From assembly GCA_030149285.1 (NCBI GenBank), contig JASBRU010000005.1, forward strand, positions 186,001 to 250,000: DNA of 64,000 bases, in the 5' to 3' direction. Shown piece by piece: positions 53,920 through 62,455 of this stretch (the first letter of the stretch is position 1; the number at the start of each line of letters is the position of its first letter). The stretch comes from Flavobacteriales bacterium. Its GTDB lineage: Bacteria > Bacteroidota > Bacteroidia > Flavobacteriales > JASBRU01. Position numbers and translations under genes: made by a program. Below the pieces are notes generated by a model. That model was not told where the DNA came from. It worked only from the letters and a program-made list of their open reading frames with translations, and ran no database searches.

Positions 53920-55203
53920 ATGCGAAAAATTATATTCGGTTTTCTTTTAATCAGTATTAGTGCACATGCACAATACAAAAATGTAAAAATCTCGGATGGT
54001 AATGGCCAATTAGGCCCATGTGAACCTAGTATAGTTATCAGTCCTGCCAACCCAAATAATATTGTAGCTGGTACTATTCTTAACCTTTATTTTTACTCTA
54101 ATGATGGTGGACTTACATGGGAAAGCGGAAAACTAGAGTCAGAATATGGTGTTTGGGGAGACCCTTGTGTGATTGCAGATATAAAAGGGAACTTCTATTA
54201 CTTTCACTTATCAGACCCTACAGGGAAAAACTGGGCTAGCCCGGAAATTTTAGATCGTATAGTATGCCAAAAATCTACTGATGGTGGTAAAACATGGAAC
54301 AATGGCTCCTATATGGGTTTAAACGCACCTAAACAACAAGATAAAGAATGGGCTGCTGTAGATTATAAAAATGGAAACATCTATGCTTCTTGGACTCAGT
54401 TTGACAAATATAATAGTAAAGAAGAAGGTGATAGCACACGAATTTTATTCTCTACCTCAACAGATGGTGCTGAGTCTTGGTCAGAACCCGTAAGAATTAG
54501 CGACCGTGCAGGTAATTGCTTAGATGATGACCTAACCGTTGAAGGGGCTGTACCTTCGGTAGGACCCAATGGTGAAGTATATATAGCTTGGAGTTTTGAC
54601 GATAAGATTTATTTTGACATGTCTACAGACCATGGTAAAACATGGCTCCCCAATGATATTGTTGTATCAAACCAACCAAACGGATGGGCACAAAATATAC
54701 CAGGTATTAACAGATGTAATGGTATGCCTGTTACAGGTTGTGACATTAGTGGTGGTGAACACAACGGAACCATATACATCAATTGGACTGACCAACGTAA
54801 TGGCGATGATGATACAGATGTTTTCCTTTCTAAATCTACTGATAGTGGTAAAACATGGACAAAACCAATGATAGTAAATGATGATAAGTTTGCTGCTCAT
54901 CAATTTTTTACATGGATGAGTGTAGACCCTATTACCGGCTACATATACATTGTATACTACGACCGTAGAAACTACGATGATGAAAACACTGATGTATATA
55001 TGGCTTACTCTAAAGATGGTGGAGAAACTTTTACAAATGAAAAAATTAGTGAATCTCCTTTTAAACCTAATAAGGTTCTATTCTTTGGAGACTACAATAA
55101 CATATCTGCATACGATGGCATCGTAAGACCTATTTGGACGAGATTTGAAGGCACAACTAGAAGTGTATGGACAGCAATCATAAATATGAAGGATGATGAG
55201 TAA
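53920..55203 (+). CDS. Secreted BNR/Asp-box beta-propeller protein (sialidase-like fold)
   Basis: This 427-residue protein (signal peptide residues 1-17, ending AHAQ) has six Asp-box repeats of the form S-x-D-x-G-x-T-W: YSNDGGLTW, STDGGKTW, STDGAESW, STDHGKTW, STDSGKTW and SKDGGETF, and a body of propeller strands. It lacks an obvious N-terminal RIP motif of true sialidases, so catalysis on sialic acid is doubtful and a glycan- or surface-binding role, or another hydrolase, is possible. The 3' end overlaps pepE by 8-11 bases. Confidence 0.85.
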   Translation: MRKIIFGFLLISISAHAQYKNVKISDGNGQLGPCEPSIVISPANPNNIVAGTILNLYFYSNDGGLTWESGKLESEYGVWGDPCVIADIKGNFYYFHLSDPTGKNWASPEILDRIVCQKSTDGGKTWNNGSYMGLNAPKQQDKEWAAVDYKNGNIYASWTQFDKYNSKEEGDSTRILFSTSTDGAESWSEPVRISDRAGNCLDDDLTVEGAVPSVGPNGEVYIAWSFDDKIYFDMSTDHGKTWLPNDIVVSNQPNGWAQNIPGINRCNGMPVTGCDISGGEHNGTIYINWTDQRNGDDDTDVFLSKSTDSGKTWTKPMIVNDDKFAAHQFFTWMSVDPITGYIYIVYYDRRNYDDENTDVYMAYSKDGGETFTNEKISESPFKPNKVLFFGDYNNISAYDGIVRPIWTRFEGTTRSVWTAIINMKDDE

Positions 55204-55909
55204 AAACTTGTTGATTGTAAGTACTTCTACCATACATGGTGGTAAGTACCTTGATTATATGGAAGAGGATATTAAAGCATTTTTTAATGGATGTACTGAA
55301 ATTGTGTTTATCCCTTATGCTCGCCCAGGCGGTATAAGCCATGATGAATACACAGCTATTGCCAGAAAAAAATTTAGTGAGCTTGGAATCAACGTAAAAG
55401 GAGTACACGAATTTGCAAACCCTGTTGAAGCAATCAATAATGCTCAAGGAGTATTTACAGGTGGTGGAAACACGTTTGTATTACTCAATAGCTTATATGA
55501 GAATAAGCTGATTGACGCCATAAGGCAAAGAGTAAGTAATGGCATGCCTTATATGGGTACAAGTGCAGGCTCTAATATTACAGGGCTTACTATTAATACT
55601 ACTAATGATATGCCCATTGTATACCCTCCTACTTTTGAGGCTTTGCAATTAGTTCCATTTAACATCAACCCACATTATTTAGATCCGGACCCTAACTCTA
55701 AACATATGGGAGAAACCCGTGAAACTAGGATTAAAGAGTTTCATCATTTCAATACCCAACCTGTTGTAGGTTTAAGAGAGGGTAGCTGGTTACATGTACA
55801 AGACAATAGCATAACTCTTAAAGGCGAACATACAGCCAGAATATTCAGAAAAGGAGAAAACCCGACGGAGTTTTCAAAAACAGATGACCTTAGTTTTTTG
55901 TTAGCATAA
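55193..55909 (+). CDS. pepE: Peptidase E (alpha-aspartyl dipeptidase, S51)
   Basis: This 238-residue cytosolic serine peptidase cleaves Asp-Xaa dipeptides. The catalytic Ser lies in YMGTSAGSNITG; upstream IPYARPGG and FTGGGNTFVLL match the S51 fold, and FEALQLVPFNINPHYLDPDP is a conserved segment. Two ATGs are adjacent (55193 and 55196); either would overlap the end of the BNR protein gene. elbB follows 12 bases later. Confidence 0.9.
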   Translation: MMSKNLLIVSTSTIHGGKYLDYMEEDIKAFFNGCTEIVFIPYARPGGISHDEYTAIARKKFSELGINVKGVHEFANPVEAINNAQGVFTGGGNTFVLLNSLYENKLIDAIRQRVSNGMPYMGTSAGSNITGLTINTTNDMPIVYPPTFEALQLVPFNINPHYLDPDPNSKHMGETRETRIKEFHHFNTQPVVGLREGSWLHVQDNSITLKGEHTARIFRKGENPTEFSKTDDLSFLLA

Positions 55910-55921
55910 AAAAAGAAAATC

Positions 55922-56611
55922 ATGAAAATAGGCGTATTACTTTCCGGAAGCGGTGTTTATGATGGATCTGAAATTCATGAAGCCGTTCTTACATTATTAG
56001 CATTAGAAGAAAATGGTGCAGAACCCGTTTGTTTTGCTCCAGACATCAACCAACATCATGTAATCAATCACCTAAATGGTGAAGAAATGGATGAAACCAG
56101 AAATGTATTGGTTGAATCTGCAAGAATAGCCCGTGGTAATATTCAATCGTTAAATAATATTTCTATAGATGATTTTGATGGATTGATGATTCCGGGTGGC
56201 TTTGGTGCTGCAAAAAACATTAATAAATGGGCCTTTAGTGGACCTGATGGCGATATTTTACCTGAGGTAAAACAACTTATACAATGTATGATAAAAGCGG
56301 GTAAACCTATAGCCGGAATTTGTATGGGACCAACTGTAATTGCCAAAGCCTTAGAAGGAACCGATATACATGCACAATTAACAGTGGGTACTACACAAGC
56401 TGCATCGCCCTACAATATTCAGGAGATCAATGACGGAATGAAAAGCATTGGCTCTTTCCCCCAGCTTAAGACAGTAGAAGAAATAGCTGTAGACCAACAA
56501 TACAAAATTGTAACTGCACCTTGCTATATGATGGAGGCAAACATTGTACAAATCCGTAACAATGTTAAACAAACCGTAGTAGAGCTCATACGTATGGTTT
56601 CTCATAATTAG
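55922..56611 (+). CDS. elbB: ElbB/ glyoxalase III-like DJ-1/PfpI-family protein
   Basis: This 229-residue protein has the DJ-1/PfpI fold. It opens KIGVLLSGSGVYDGSEIHEA, with the isoprenoid-biosynthesis-associated ElbB pattern PGGFGAAKNINKWAF and the nucleophile-elbow IAGICMGPTV (Cys134). E. coli ElbB has glyoxalase activity and was linked to isoprenoid production; its natural substrate is unsettled. The gene follows pepE by 12 bases. Confidence 0.9.
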   Translation: MKIGVLLSGSGVYDGSEIHEAVLTLLALEENGAEPVCFAPDINQHHVINHLNGEEMDETRNVLVESARIARGNIQSLNNISIDDFDGLMIPGGFGAAKNINKWAFSGPDGDILPEVKQLIQCMIKAGKPIAGICMGPTVIAKALEGTDIHAQLTVGTTQAASPYNIQEINDGMKSIGSFPQLKTVEEIAVDQQYKIVTAPCYMMEANIVQIRNNVKQTVVELIRMVSHN

Positions 56612-56613
56612 CC

Positions 56614-56621
56614 TATCTTTG
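56614..56621 (+). promoter_or_regulatory. Probable -7 box of gpmI
   Basis: TATCTTTG, a full TAnnTTTG match, lies 25 bases before the gpmI ATG, right after the elbB stop. No upstream TTTG is clear. Confidence 0.4.
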
Positions 56622-56646
56622 CACCTTATTTTGCTAGCATAATACC

Positions 56647-58164
56647 ATGAATAAGAAGGTAATTTTAATGATATTAGATGGATGGGGTATTGCCAAAAAC
56701 CCGGAGGTTTCGGCAATAGACAAAGCTCATACCCCCTTCATGGATTCTGTATACAAAAAGTATCCTAACAATAAGCTACAAGCTTCCGGTAGAGATGTAG
56801 GTCTACCCGCCGGTCAAATGGGTAACTCAGAAGTGGGCCATATGAACTTAGGAGCCGGTAGAGTTGTATACCAAGATTTGGTAAAAATAAACTTAGCGGT
56901 TGAAGAAAATACTTTAGGCGAAAACCTGGAGTTGGTAAAAGCACTTGACTATGCAAAAGCCAACAATAAAAATGTACATTTTATAGGTCTTTTATCAGAT
57001 GGTGGTGTACACTCGCACATCAATCACTTAAAGGGCTTAACCAATATAGCTGCAAATAAAGGCTTAAATAATGTATTTATCCATGCTTTTACAGATGGTA
57101 GAGATACTGATCCTAAAGGAGGATTACACTATATCCAAGATTTAGAGCAACATTTAGCAAACACTACCGGAAAAATAGCCTCTATCACAGGGCGTTATTT
57201 TGCAATGGATAGAGATAAGCGTTGGGAACGTGTTAAACTAGCTTATGATGCTATGGTAAATGGTATAGGAACAGAGTTCAACTCTGCTACTGAAGCAATT
57301 AAAGCATCCTATAACGATGGCGTAACTGATGAGTTTATAAAGCCATCTATCATTACCACTAATAATGAACCTGTTGCTACCATAAAAGAAGGCGATGTTG
57401 TACTGTGCTTCAACTTCCGTACCGATAGAGGCAGACAAATTACAGAGGCGCTTACACAACAAGATTTTCATGAGCACAACATGCATAAGTTAGACTTGTA
57501 CTATGTTACAATGACCAACTATGATGATACTTTTAAAGGAGTACATGTAATGTATGATAAAGATAACCTTAAAAATACATTAGGAGAAGTATTAGAAAGA
57601 GCCGGAAAAAATCAAATACGAATTGCTGAGACAGAAAAGTACCCTCATGTAACTTTCTTTTTCTCAGGTGGTAGAGAGGACATTTTTAAAGGTGAAAAAA
57701 GAATATTATGCCCATCTCCAAAAGTGGCTACTTACGATTTACAACCTGAGATGAGCGCTTATGATATTAGAGACAAAATTATACCTGAACTAAAGAGCAA
57801 AGAGCCTGATTTTATTTGTCTTAACTTCGCCAACCCTGATATGGTTGGTCATACAGGTGTAATGGAAGCTGCAATTAAGGCTTGCGAAACGGTTGACAAA
57901 TGTGCAAATGATGTTGTTAATTCAGCTTTAGAGAATGGTTATACTACCATTATTATAGCAGACCACGGCAACTCTGATTGTATGATTAATGAAGACGGGA
58001 CAGTAAATACAGCTCATACAACACAACCCGTACCTTTTGTTTTGGTTGATGAAAATTATACTAAACCAATAAAAGAAGGTAAATTGGGCGACATTGCTCC
58101 TACAATATTAGAGTTAATGGGTATTGAGCAACCAAATGAAATGACAGGTAATACACTTTTATAA
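56647..58164 (+). CDS. gpmI: 2,3-bisphosphoglycerate-independent phosphoglycerate mutase
   Basis: This 505-residue glycolytic enzyme interconverts 3- and 2-phosphoglycerate with two manganese ions. The alkaline-phosphatase-type motifs LMILDGWG, catalytic Ser in GNSEVGHMNLGAGR, DGRDTDPKGG, RTDRGRQI and IIADHGNSD are all present. It precedes the BT0820-type phosphatase gene with a one-base TAATG overlap, and a methionine aminopeptidase gene follows that. Confidence 0.97.
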   Translation: MNKKVILMILDGWGIAKNPEVSAIDKAHTPFMDSVYKKYPNNKLQASGRDVGLPAGQMGNSEVGHMNLGAGRVVYQDLVKINLAVEENTLGENLELVKALDYAKANNKNVHFIGLLSDGGVHSHINHLKGLTNIAANKGLNNVFIHAFTDGRDTDPKGGLHYIQDLEQHLANTTGKIASITGRYFAMDRDKRWERVKLAYDAMVNGIGTEFNSATEAIKASYNDGVTDEFIKPSIITTNNEPVATIKEGDVVLCFNFRTDRGRQITEALTQQDFHEHNMHKLDLYYVTMTNYDDTFKGVHVMYDKDNLKNTLGEVLERAGKNQIRIAETEKYPHVTFFFSGGREDIFKGEKRILCPSPKVATYDLQPEMSAYDIRDKIIPELKSKEPDFICLNFANPDMVGHTGVMEAAIKACETVDKCANDVVNSALENGYTTIIIADHGNSDCMINEDGTVNTAHTTQPVPFVLVDENYTKPIKEGKLGDIAPTILELMGIEQPNEMTGNTLL

Positions 58165-58589
58165 TGTTTGAAGAGTCTAAAATTATAGCAGTAGATTTTG
58201 ATGGCACAATCGTAGAAGATGCGTATCCGAAAATTGGGAAACCAATGATTTTTGCATTTGAAACGTTGAAGCAAATGCAAAATGCAGGTCATCGGCTTAT
58301 ATTATGGACCTATCGCTCCGGTAAACGATTAGATGAAGCAGTAGCTTTTTGTAAAGAACATGGCATAGAGTTTTATGCAGTAAACAAAAGCTTTCCCGAA
58401 GAGCCGGATGAGTTAGATAATAAAGTGAGCAGAAAAATACATGCCGATTTATTTATTGATGATAGAAATGTTGGTGGCTTTCCCGGTTGGGGCGAAATAT
58501 GGCAAATGCTTAATGGTAACAACAGAGCAAATGCCGAAATGGAAAGCAAGTTGAAAAAGAAGAAAAAAGGTCTTTTTGGTAGAAGATAA
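58164..58589 (+). CDS. BT0820-type HAD-superfamily phosphatase
   Basis: This 141-residue protein has motif I AVDFDGTIVEDAYPKIGKP, LWTYRSGKRLDEAV in the motif II position, and DLFIDDRNVGGFPGWG, the hallmark of the BT0820 group of short HAD phosphatases. The C-terminus is lysine-rich. The natural substrate is unknown. Coupling to gpmI (one-base TAATG overlap) is likely. Confidence 0.88.
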   Translation: MFEESKIIAVDFDGTIVEDAYPKIGKPMIFAFETLKQMQNAGHRLILWTYRSGKRLDEAVAFCKEHGIEFYAVNKSFPEEPDELDNKVSRKIHADLFIDDRNVGGFPGWGEIWQMLNGNNRANAEMESKLKKKKKGLFGRR

Positions 58590-58596
58590 ACTATAG

Positions 58597-59388
58597 ATGG
58601 CAATTATATTAAAAACAAGAGAAGAGATTGAATTGATGCGCGAAAGCGCTCAAATTGTATCTAAAACATTAGGTATGTTAGCTCCATTGGTAAAACCCGG
58701 AGTTACAACCTTAGAGCTAGATAAACTAGCAGAAGAATTTATTAGAGACCATGGTGCAGTACCCGGTTTTTTAGGTCTTTATGATTTCCCTAATACCCTG
58801 TGCATGTCCCCTAATGACCAAGTAGTACATGGCTTTCCGAATAAAACCCCTTTAAAAGAAGGAGACATTATTTCTATAGATTGTGGTGCTATTAAAAATG
58901 GTTACTATGGCGATCATGCTTATACTTTTCCTGTTGGCGAAGTGAGTGATGATATAAAGCAATTACTTAAAGTAACTAAAGAGTGCTTATACATAGGTAT
59001 AGAAAAAATGACTACTGGTAATCGCATGGGCGATATGGGAGCAGCAATACAAGAACATGCAGAGAAACATGGTTATGGTGTTGTAAGAGAGTTGGTAGGT
59101 CATGGTTTAGGCAGAAAAATGCACGAAGACCCGCAAGTACCAAACTATGGTAAAAAAGGGAGAGGTAAAAAATTCCAAGAAGGACTAGTATTGGCAGTTG
59201 AGCCAATGATAAATATGGGAACACACCGCGTAAAACATCTAAGCGATGGTTGGTCTATTGTTACGGTTGATGGAAAGCCATCTGCACACTTTGAACATGA
59301 TGTAGCTATAGTTGATGGTAAACCGGATATACTTTCTACATTTGATTATATTTATGAAGCTTTAGGCATTGATGAAAAGGATATATAG
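58597..59388 (+). CDS. map: Type I methionine aminopeptidase
   Basis: This 263-residue enzyme removes the start methionine from new proteins. The pita-bread fold carries metal ligands: IDCGAIKNGYYGDHAYTF, GHGLGRKMHEDPQVPNYG, ALAVEPMINMG and AHFEHDVAI. It starts 7 bases after the BT0820-type gene and overlaps the methyltransferase gene by 17 bases. Confidence 0.96.
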   Translation: MAIILKTREEIELMRESAQIVSKTLGMLAPLVKPGVTTLELDKLAEEFIRDHGAVPGFLGLYDFPNTLCMSPNDQVVHGFPNKTPLKEGDIISIDCGAIKNGYYGDHAYTFPVGEVSDDIKQLLKVTKECLYIGIEKMTTGNRMGDMGAAIQEHAEKHGYGVVRELVGHGLGRKMHEDPQVPNYGKKGRGKKFQEGLVLAVEPMINMGTHRVKHLSDGWSIVTVDGKPSAHFEHDVAIVDGKPDILSTFDYIYEALGIDEKDI

Positions 59389-60139
59389 ATTTTTACTTAA
59401 TAATGTTCCGCGTCCCATACTTATTCGTTTAAGTTATGTGTTTCGCTTAATTGCACCAATTGTATTAAGAGGTAACAACGTTACTGACCCTATTGATGGT
59501 AAAAGCTTTAAAACCTTTTTGCCTTATGGTTATGGTGATACACAAAGACCAAATGCCCTATCTCCTAGTACAAACTCACTAGAAAGACATCGTTTACTTT
59601 GGTTGTACTTAAAAAATGATACTGATTTCTTTACATCTCCAAAAAAGATGTTGCACGTTGCGCCTGAGCAGTGTTTTTACAAGCGATTTAGAAAACAAAA
59701 GAACTTAGATTACACCACTGCTGACATTGAGTCTCCATTAGCTGACATTAAAATGGATATCCACGATATTCCTTTTGATGATGATACATTTGATGTAATC
59801 TTTTGCAACCATGTATTAGAACATGTAGATGACGATGCACAATGTATGCGCGAGTTGCAAAGAGTGCTAAAACCAAATGGACTTGCCATTATGCAAGTAC
59901 CGCAGGATAGAAATAGAGAAGTAACCTACGAAGACCCTACAATTACAGATCCTAAAGAAAGAGCCATACATTTTGGACAATACGATCATGTACGCTGGTT
60001 TGGATTGGACTATCCTAAAAAATTAGAAGCTGCCGGTTTTAAAGTAACAGAAGTAGACTACAGCAAAAAAATTGGTAGAGAAGAAGCGGAAAGGTATCGT
60101 TTACCTAAAAACGAAACATTATACGTTTGTACTAAATAA
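59372..60139 (+). CDS. SAM-dependent methyltransferase
   Basis: This 255-residue class I methyltransferase has the motifs MLHVAPEQCFYKRFRK, TADIESPLADIKMDIHDIPF, DVIFCNHVLEHVDDDAQCM (SAM site and LEH) and LKPNGLAIMQVPQD. A Rossmann-type fold is clear but the substrate is not. A TTG lies at 59369; the ATG at 59372 is preferred. It overlaps map by 17 bases, so the two are translationally linked. Confidence 0.88.
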   Translation: MKRIYRFLLNNVPRPILIRLSYVFRLIAPIVLRGNNVTDPIDGKSFKTFLPYGYGDTQRPNALSPSTNSLERHRLLWLYLKNDTDFFTSPKKMLHVAPEQCFYKRFRKQKNLDYTTADIESPLADIKMDIHDIPFDDDTFDVIFCNHVLEHVDDDAQCMRELQRVLKPNGLAIMQVPQDRNREVTYEDPTITDPKERAIHFGQYDHVRWFGLDYPKKLEAAGFKVTEVDYSKKIGREEAERYRLPKNETLYVCTK

Positions 60140-60145
60140 CTGTAC

Positions 60146-61606
60146 TTATTTAACTCTGCTTAACCCTGCTTTTGCTTTCTGATTAATTCCATCGTAATAC
60201 GGATAATCATAGTACTCTAAACAAGTTTTATAATACTTCTTAGCATCGGAAACAGAACCTGACTCTTCGTATATAACAGCTATATTTAATGCTGCATTTG
60301 CAGCCATATACGAGCTCTTGTTTGTATTAGTATTGATAGCCAAACTATAGTAATCTATCGCCTTTTTAAGCTCATTCGTACGATGGTATATTCTAGCTAA
60401 ACGATAGTTATACTCTACTTTATCATACTCAGTAGCGCAGCAGTTCTTTAGCTCATTTATTTTAACCAATGCCTTGTCATAATAAGCACCGTCAAACAAT
60501 AATCTAGCTTCTAACAACACCTTATTTGTAGGTTGATCAAATATATGTTGTGCCTCAATATCTGCACCAGAATTTATGGCTCCTTTCGTTTTAGAGTAGT
60601 TCTTGTAAGTATCAAACTTCTCGCTATCTCCATTCAATAAATAATGCCACGCTAAATATCTGTAGGCCGATTTAACATAGTTCTTCCCTTTAAAATTATT
60701 TAAGAAACGAAGAAAATACACATCAGCATCCTTATCAAAACGATTAAGCTTTGCCTTACCTAACAGATAATCCATGTAAAAAAACTCTTGGTACTTAGTA
60801 CCTGTAGGTCTGTTTTTTAAAACAGCTATTGCTTCATCGTTTCTGCCATTATGCATTAAAATACGGGCCTGTAAAAAGCTTAATAAAATATTGTTCTGGT
60901 AATCTAAGTCTAGCCTTGTTAAATCAAACTCTTCGTCATTTTCTAGCTGTTGTTTGGTAAATGCCAGCACAAAGCCTGCTTTTGTATTTAAGTAGGCATA
61001 GCGGCCGGTTTTAGTACGCTCATAGGCATTCTCCAAGTATTGCACTCCTTTAGGTATACTGCCTTCAAAGCCAGCTATATTTGCATAAAACTGGTATTTA
61101 TCGGGTATACTACCTACTGCTGCATGTAAAAACCCCATACCTATCCTGTTAGGTGTAAATGTGGGAAACTCTTTTACATTATCCTCTAATTTATGATACG
61201 CTTTATAAGTATCATATGCAGCACTTACCTCATGCCCATATTTAATTTTAAATGCCGAACGCAACAAGTACATCTCAGAAAGGCATAGCTTGTAATAGGG
61301 TGATTCATCCGCATCATCGTCATCTACTCTATCTAATAAACTATCAAAGTAGTCTTTACGCTCTTCATACAATACATCTTCTTCTTTGATAAAAAAGTCA
61401 AAAAACTCTACATATGCCTCAACATAATATGGGATTGCATTATCGGGGTTTTGTTTTTTCTCAAGCTCTAACAAACTACGTGCTTCAGACAAACGTAGTT
61501 CCATCATTAGTGTATGGGCTTGCTGGCATCTATCATTAAAATCAAAAGATGCATAACAGCCTATACTGGCTAAAAAAGCGAATATGGATAGAATACTTTT
61601 TTTCAT
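60146..61606 (-). CDS. TPR-repeat secreted protein of unknown function
   Basis: This 486-residue protein has a signal peptide (residues 1-19, ending CYA) and is mostly TPR-like helix pairs; near the C-terminus EYNYRLARIYHRTNELKKAI and NAALNIAVIYEESGSVSDAK are clear TPRs. No enzymatic motif is visible. It probably sits in the periplasm and mediates protein contact. A terminator-like hairpin abuts its start codon (61607-61635), so translation or transcription of this gene may be limited. Confidence 0.8.
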   Translation of the reverse strand: MKKSILSIFAFLASIGCYASFDFNDRCQQAHTLMMELRLSEARSLLELEKKQNPDNAIPYYVEAYVEFFDFFIKEEDVLYEERKDYFDSLLDRVDDDDADESPYYKLCLSEMYLLRSAFKIKYGHEVSAAYDTYKAYHKLEDNVKEFPTFTPNRIGMGFLHAAVGSIPDKYQFYANIAGFEGSIPKGVQYLENAYERTKTGRYAYLNTKAGFVLAFTKQQLENDEEFDLTRLDLDYQNNILLSFLQARILMHNGRNDEAIAVLKNRPTGTKYQEFFYMDYLLGKAKLNRFDKDADVYFLRFLNNFKGKNYVKSAYRYLAWHYLLNGDSEKFDTYKNYSKTKGAINSGADIEAQHIFDQPTNKVLLEARLLFDGAYYDKALVKINELKNCCATEYDKVEYNYRLARIYHRTNELKKAIDYYSLAINTNTNKSSYMAANAALNIAVIYEESGSVSDAKKYYKTCLEYYDYPYYDGINQKAKAGLSRVK

Positions 61607-61635
61607 AAAAAAGGGGATTCCTTAACGAAATCCCC
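61607..61635 (-). terminator. Terminator-like hairpin directly before the TPR gene start
   Basis: On the minus strand the stem GGGGATT / AATCCCC (bases 61635-61613), a loop of about 9 bases and a T-run of six end at base 61607, and the ATG of the TPR gene starts at 61606. It would end transcription of the upstream coiled-coil gene; the hairpin overlaps where the TPR gene's ribosome site should be. Confidence 0.8.
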
Positions 61636-61666
61636 AGTCAATAAATTGTGTAATCAATTGTTCATA

Positions 61667-62449
61667 TTAGTTAAAGCTAGAGAAATGCTTAGAAAGCTTT
61701 TCTTCCTCTTCTCTTGCTAATTCTGGATCAACTAAAATACGTCCGCTATGCTCATCCGTAATTATTTTTTTACGAGCAGCAATTTCTAACTGACGTTGTG
61801 GAGGAATAGTAAAGAATGAACCACCAGAAGCACCTCTTTCAATTGGCACTACTGCTAATCCGTTTTTAGCATTCTCTCTAATGCGTTTGTAAGCAGATAA
61901 TAAACGTTCTTCGATACTCTTTTCAAATTCCTTTGATTTTTTCATCAAAGTATCTTCTTCTTTTTGAGTTTCTGCAATAATATTATCTAACTCATCTTTT
62001 TTGAATTGTAAGTGAGATTTACGTTCAGCTAATTTTTCATCAGAAGCAGCTATTACTTCTTTTTTAGCATCAATCTTCGCTTTAAATTCTTTGATGTGTT
62101 TTTCAGAAAGCTCTATTTCTAACGTCTGAAATTCAATTTCTTTAGTTAGTGCATCAAACTCACGGTTGTTACGTACATTTTTTTGCTGAGCTTCATACTT
62201 CTTAATAAGCTCTTGAGCTTCCTTAATTGTATTCTTCTTATTCTTGATTTCCGCATCCATATCAGAAATCTCATCGTTTAATTTACCTAAACGGGTTTCT
62301 AAACCGGCAATCTCATCTTCTAAGTCTTCTATTTCTAAAGGTAATTCACCGCGGATGTTTCTAATTTTATCAATACGAGAATCGATAAGCTGTAAGTCAT
62401 ACAATGCTCTCAACTTCTCTTCTACGGTTACTTCTTTTGCTTTTGCCAT
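61667..62449 (-). CDS. Coiled-coil protein with degenerate C4-type zinc-ribbon end
   Basis: This 260-residue protein is mostly coiled coil (residues 40-190). The C-terminal domain follows the zf-RING_7/DUF164-type pattern, but all four cysteines expected are gone: GASGGSFFTIPPQRQ has Ser208 and Ser211 where CxxC is usual, and IITDEHSGRILV has Asp232 and Ser235 where the second pair is usual. It therefore should not bind zinc in that way. Bacterial relatives with intact ribbons are thought to bind nucleic acid or the translation machinery. It follows the Nif3-like gene by 6 bases. Confidence 0.85.
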   Translation of the reverse strand: MAKAKEVTVEEKLRALYDLQLIDSRIDKIRNIRGELPLEIEDLEDEIAGLETRLGKLNDEISDMDAEIKNKKNTIKEAQELIKKYEAQQKNVRNNREFDALTKEIEFQTLEIELSEKHIKEFKAKIDAKKEVIAASDEKLAERKSHLQFKKDELDNIIAETQKEEDTLMKKSKEFEKSIEERLLSAYKRIRENAKNGLAVVPIERGASGGSFFTIPPQRQLEIAARKKIITDEHSGRILVDPELAREEEEKLSKHFSSFN

Positions 62450-62455
62450 CTTTCG

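Noticed and set aside
53920-55203. True sialidase
   Set aside because: Asp boxes are present but an obvious RIP motif and the usual catalytic Arg triad could not be seen; only the propeller fold is supported.
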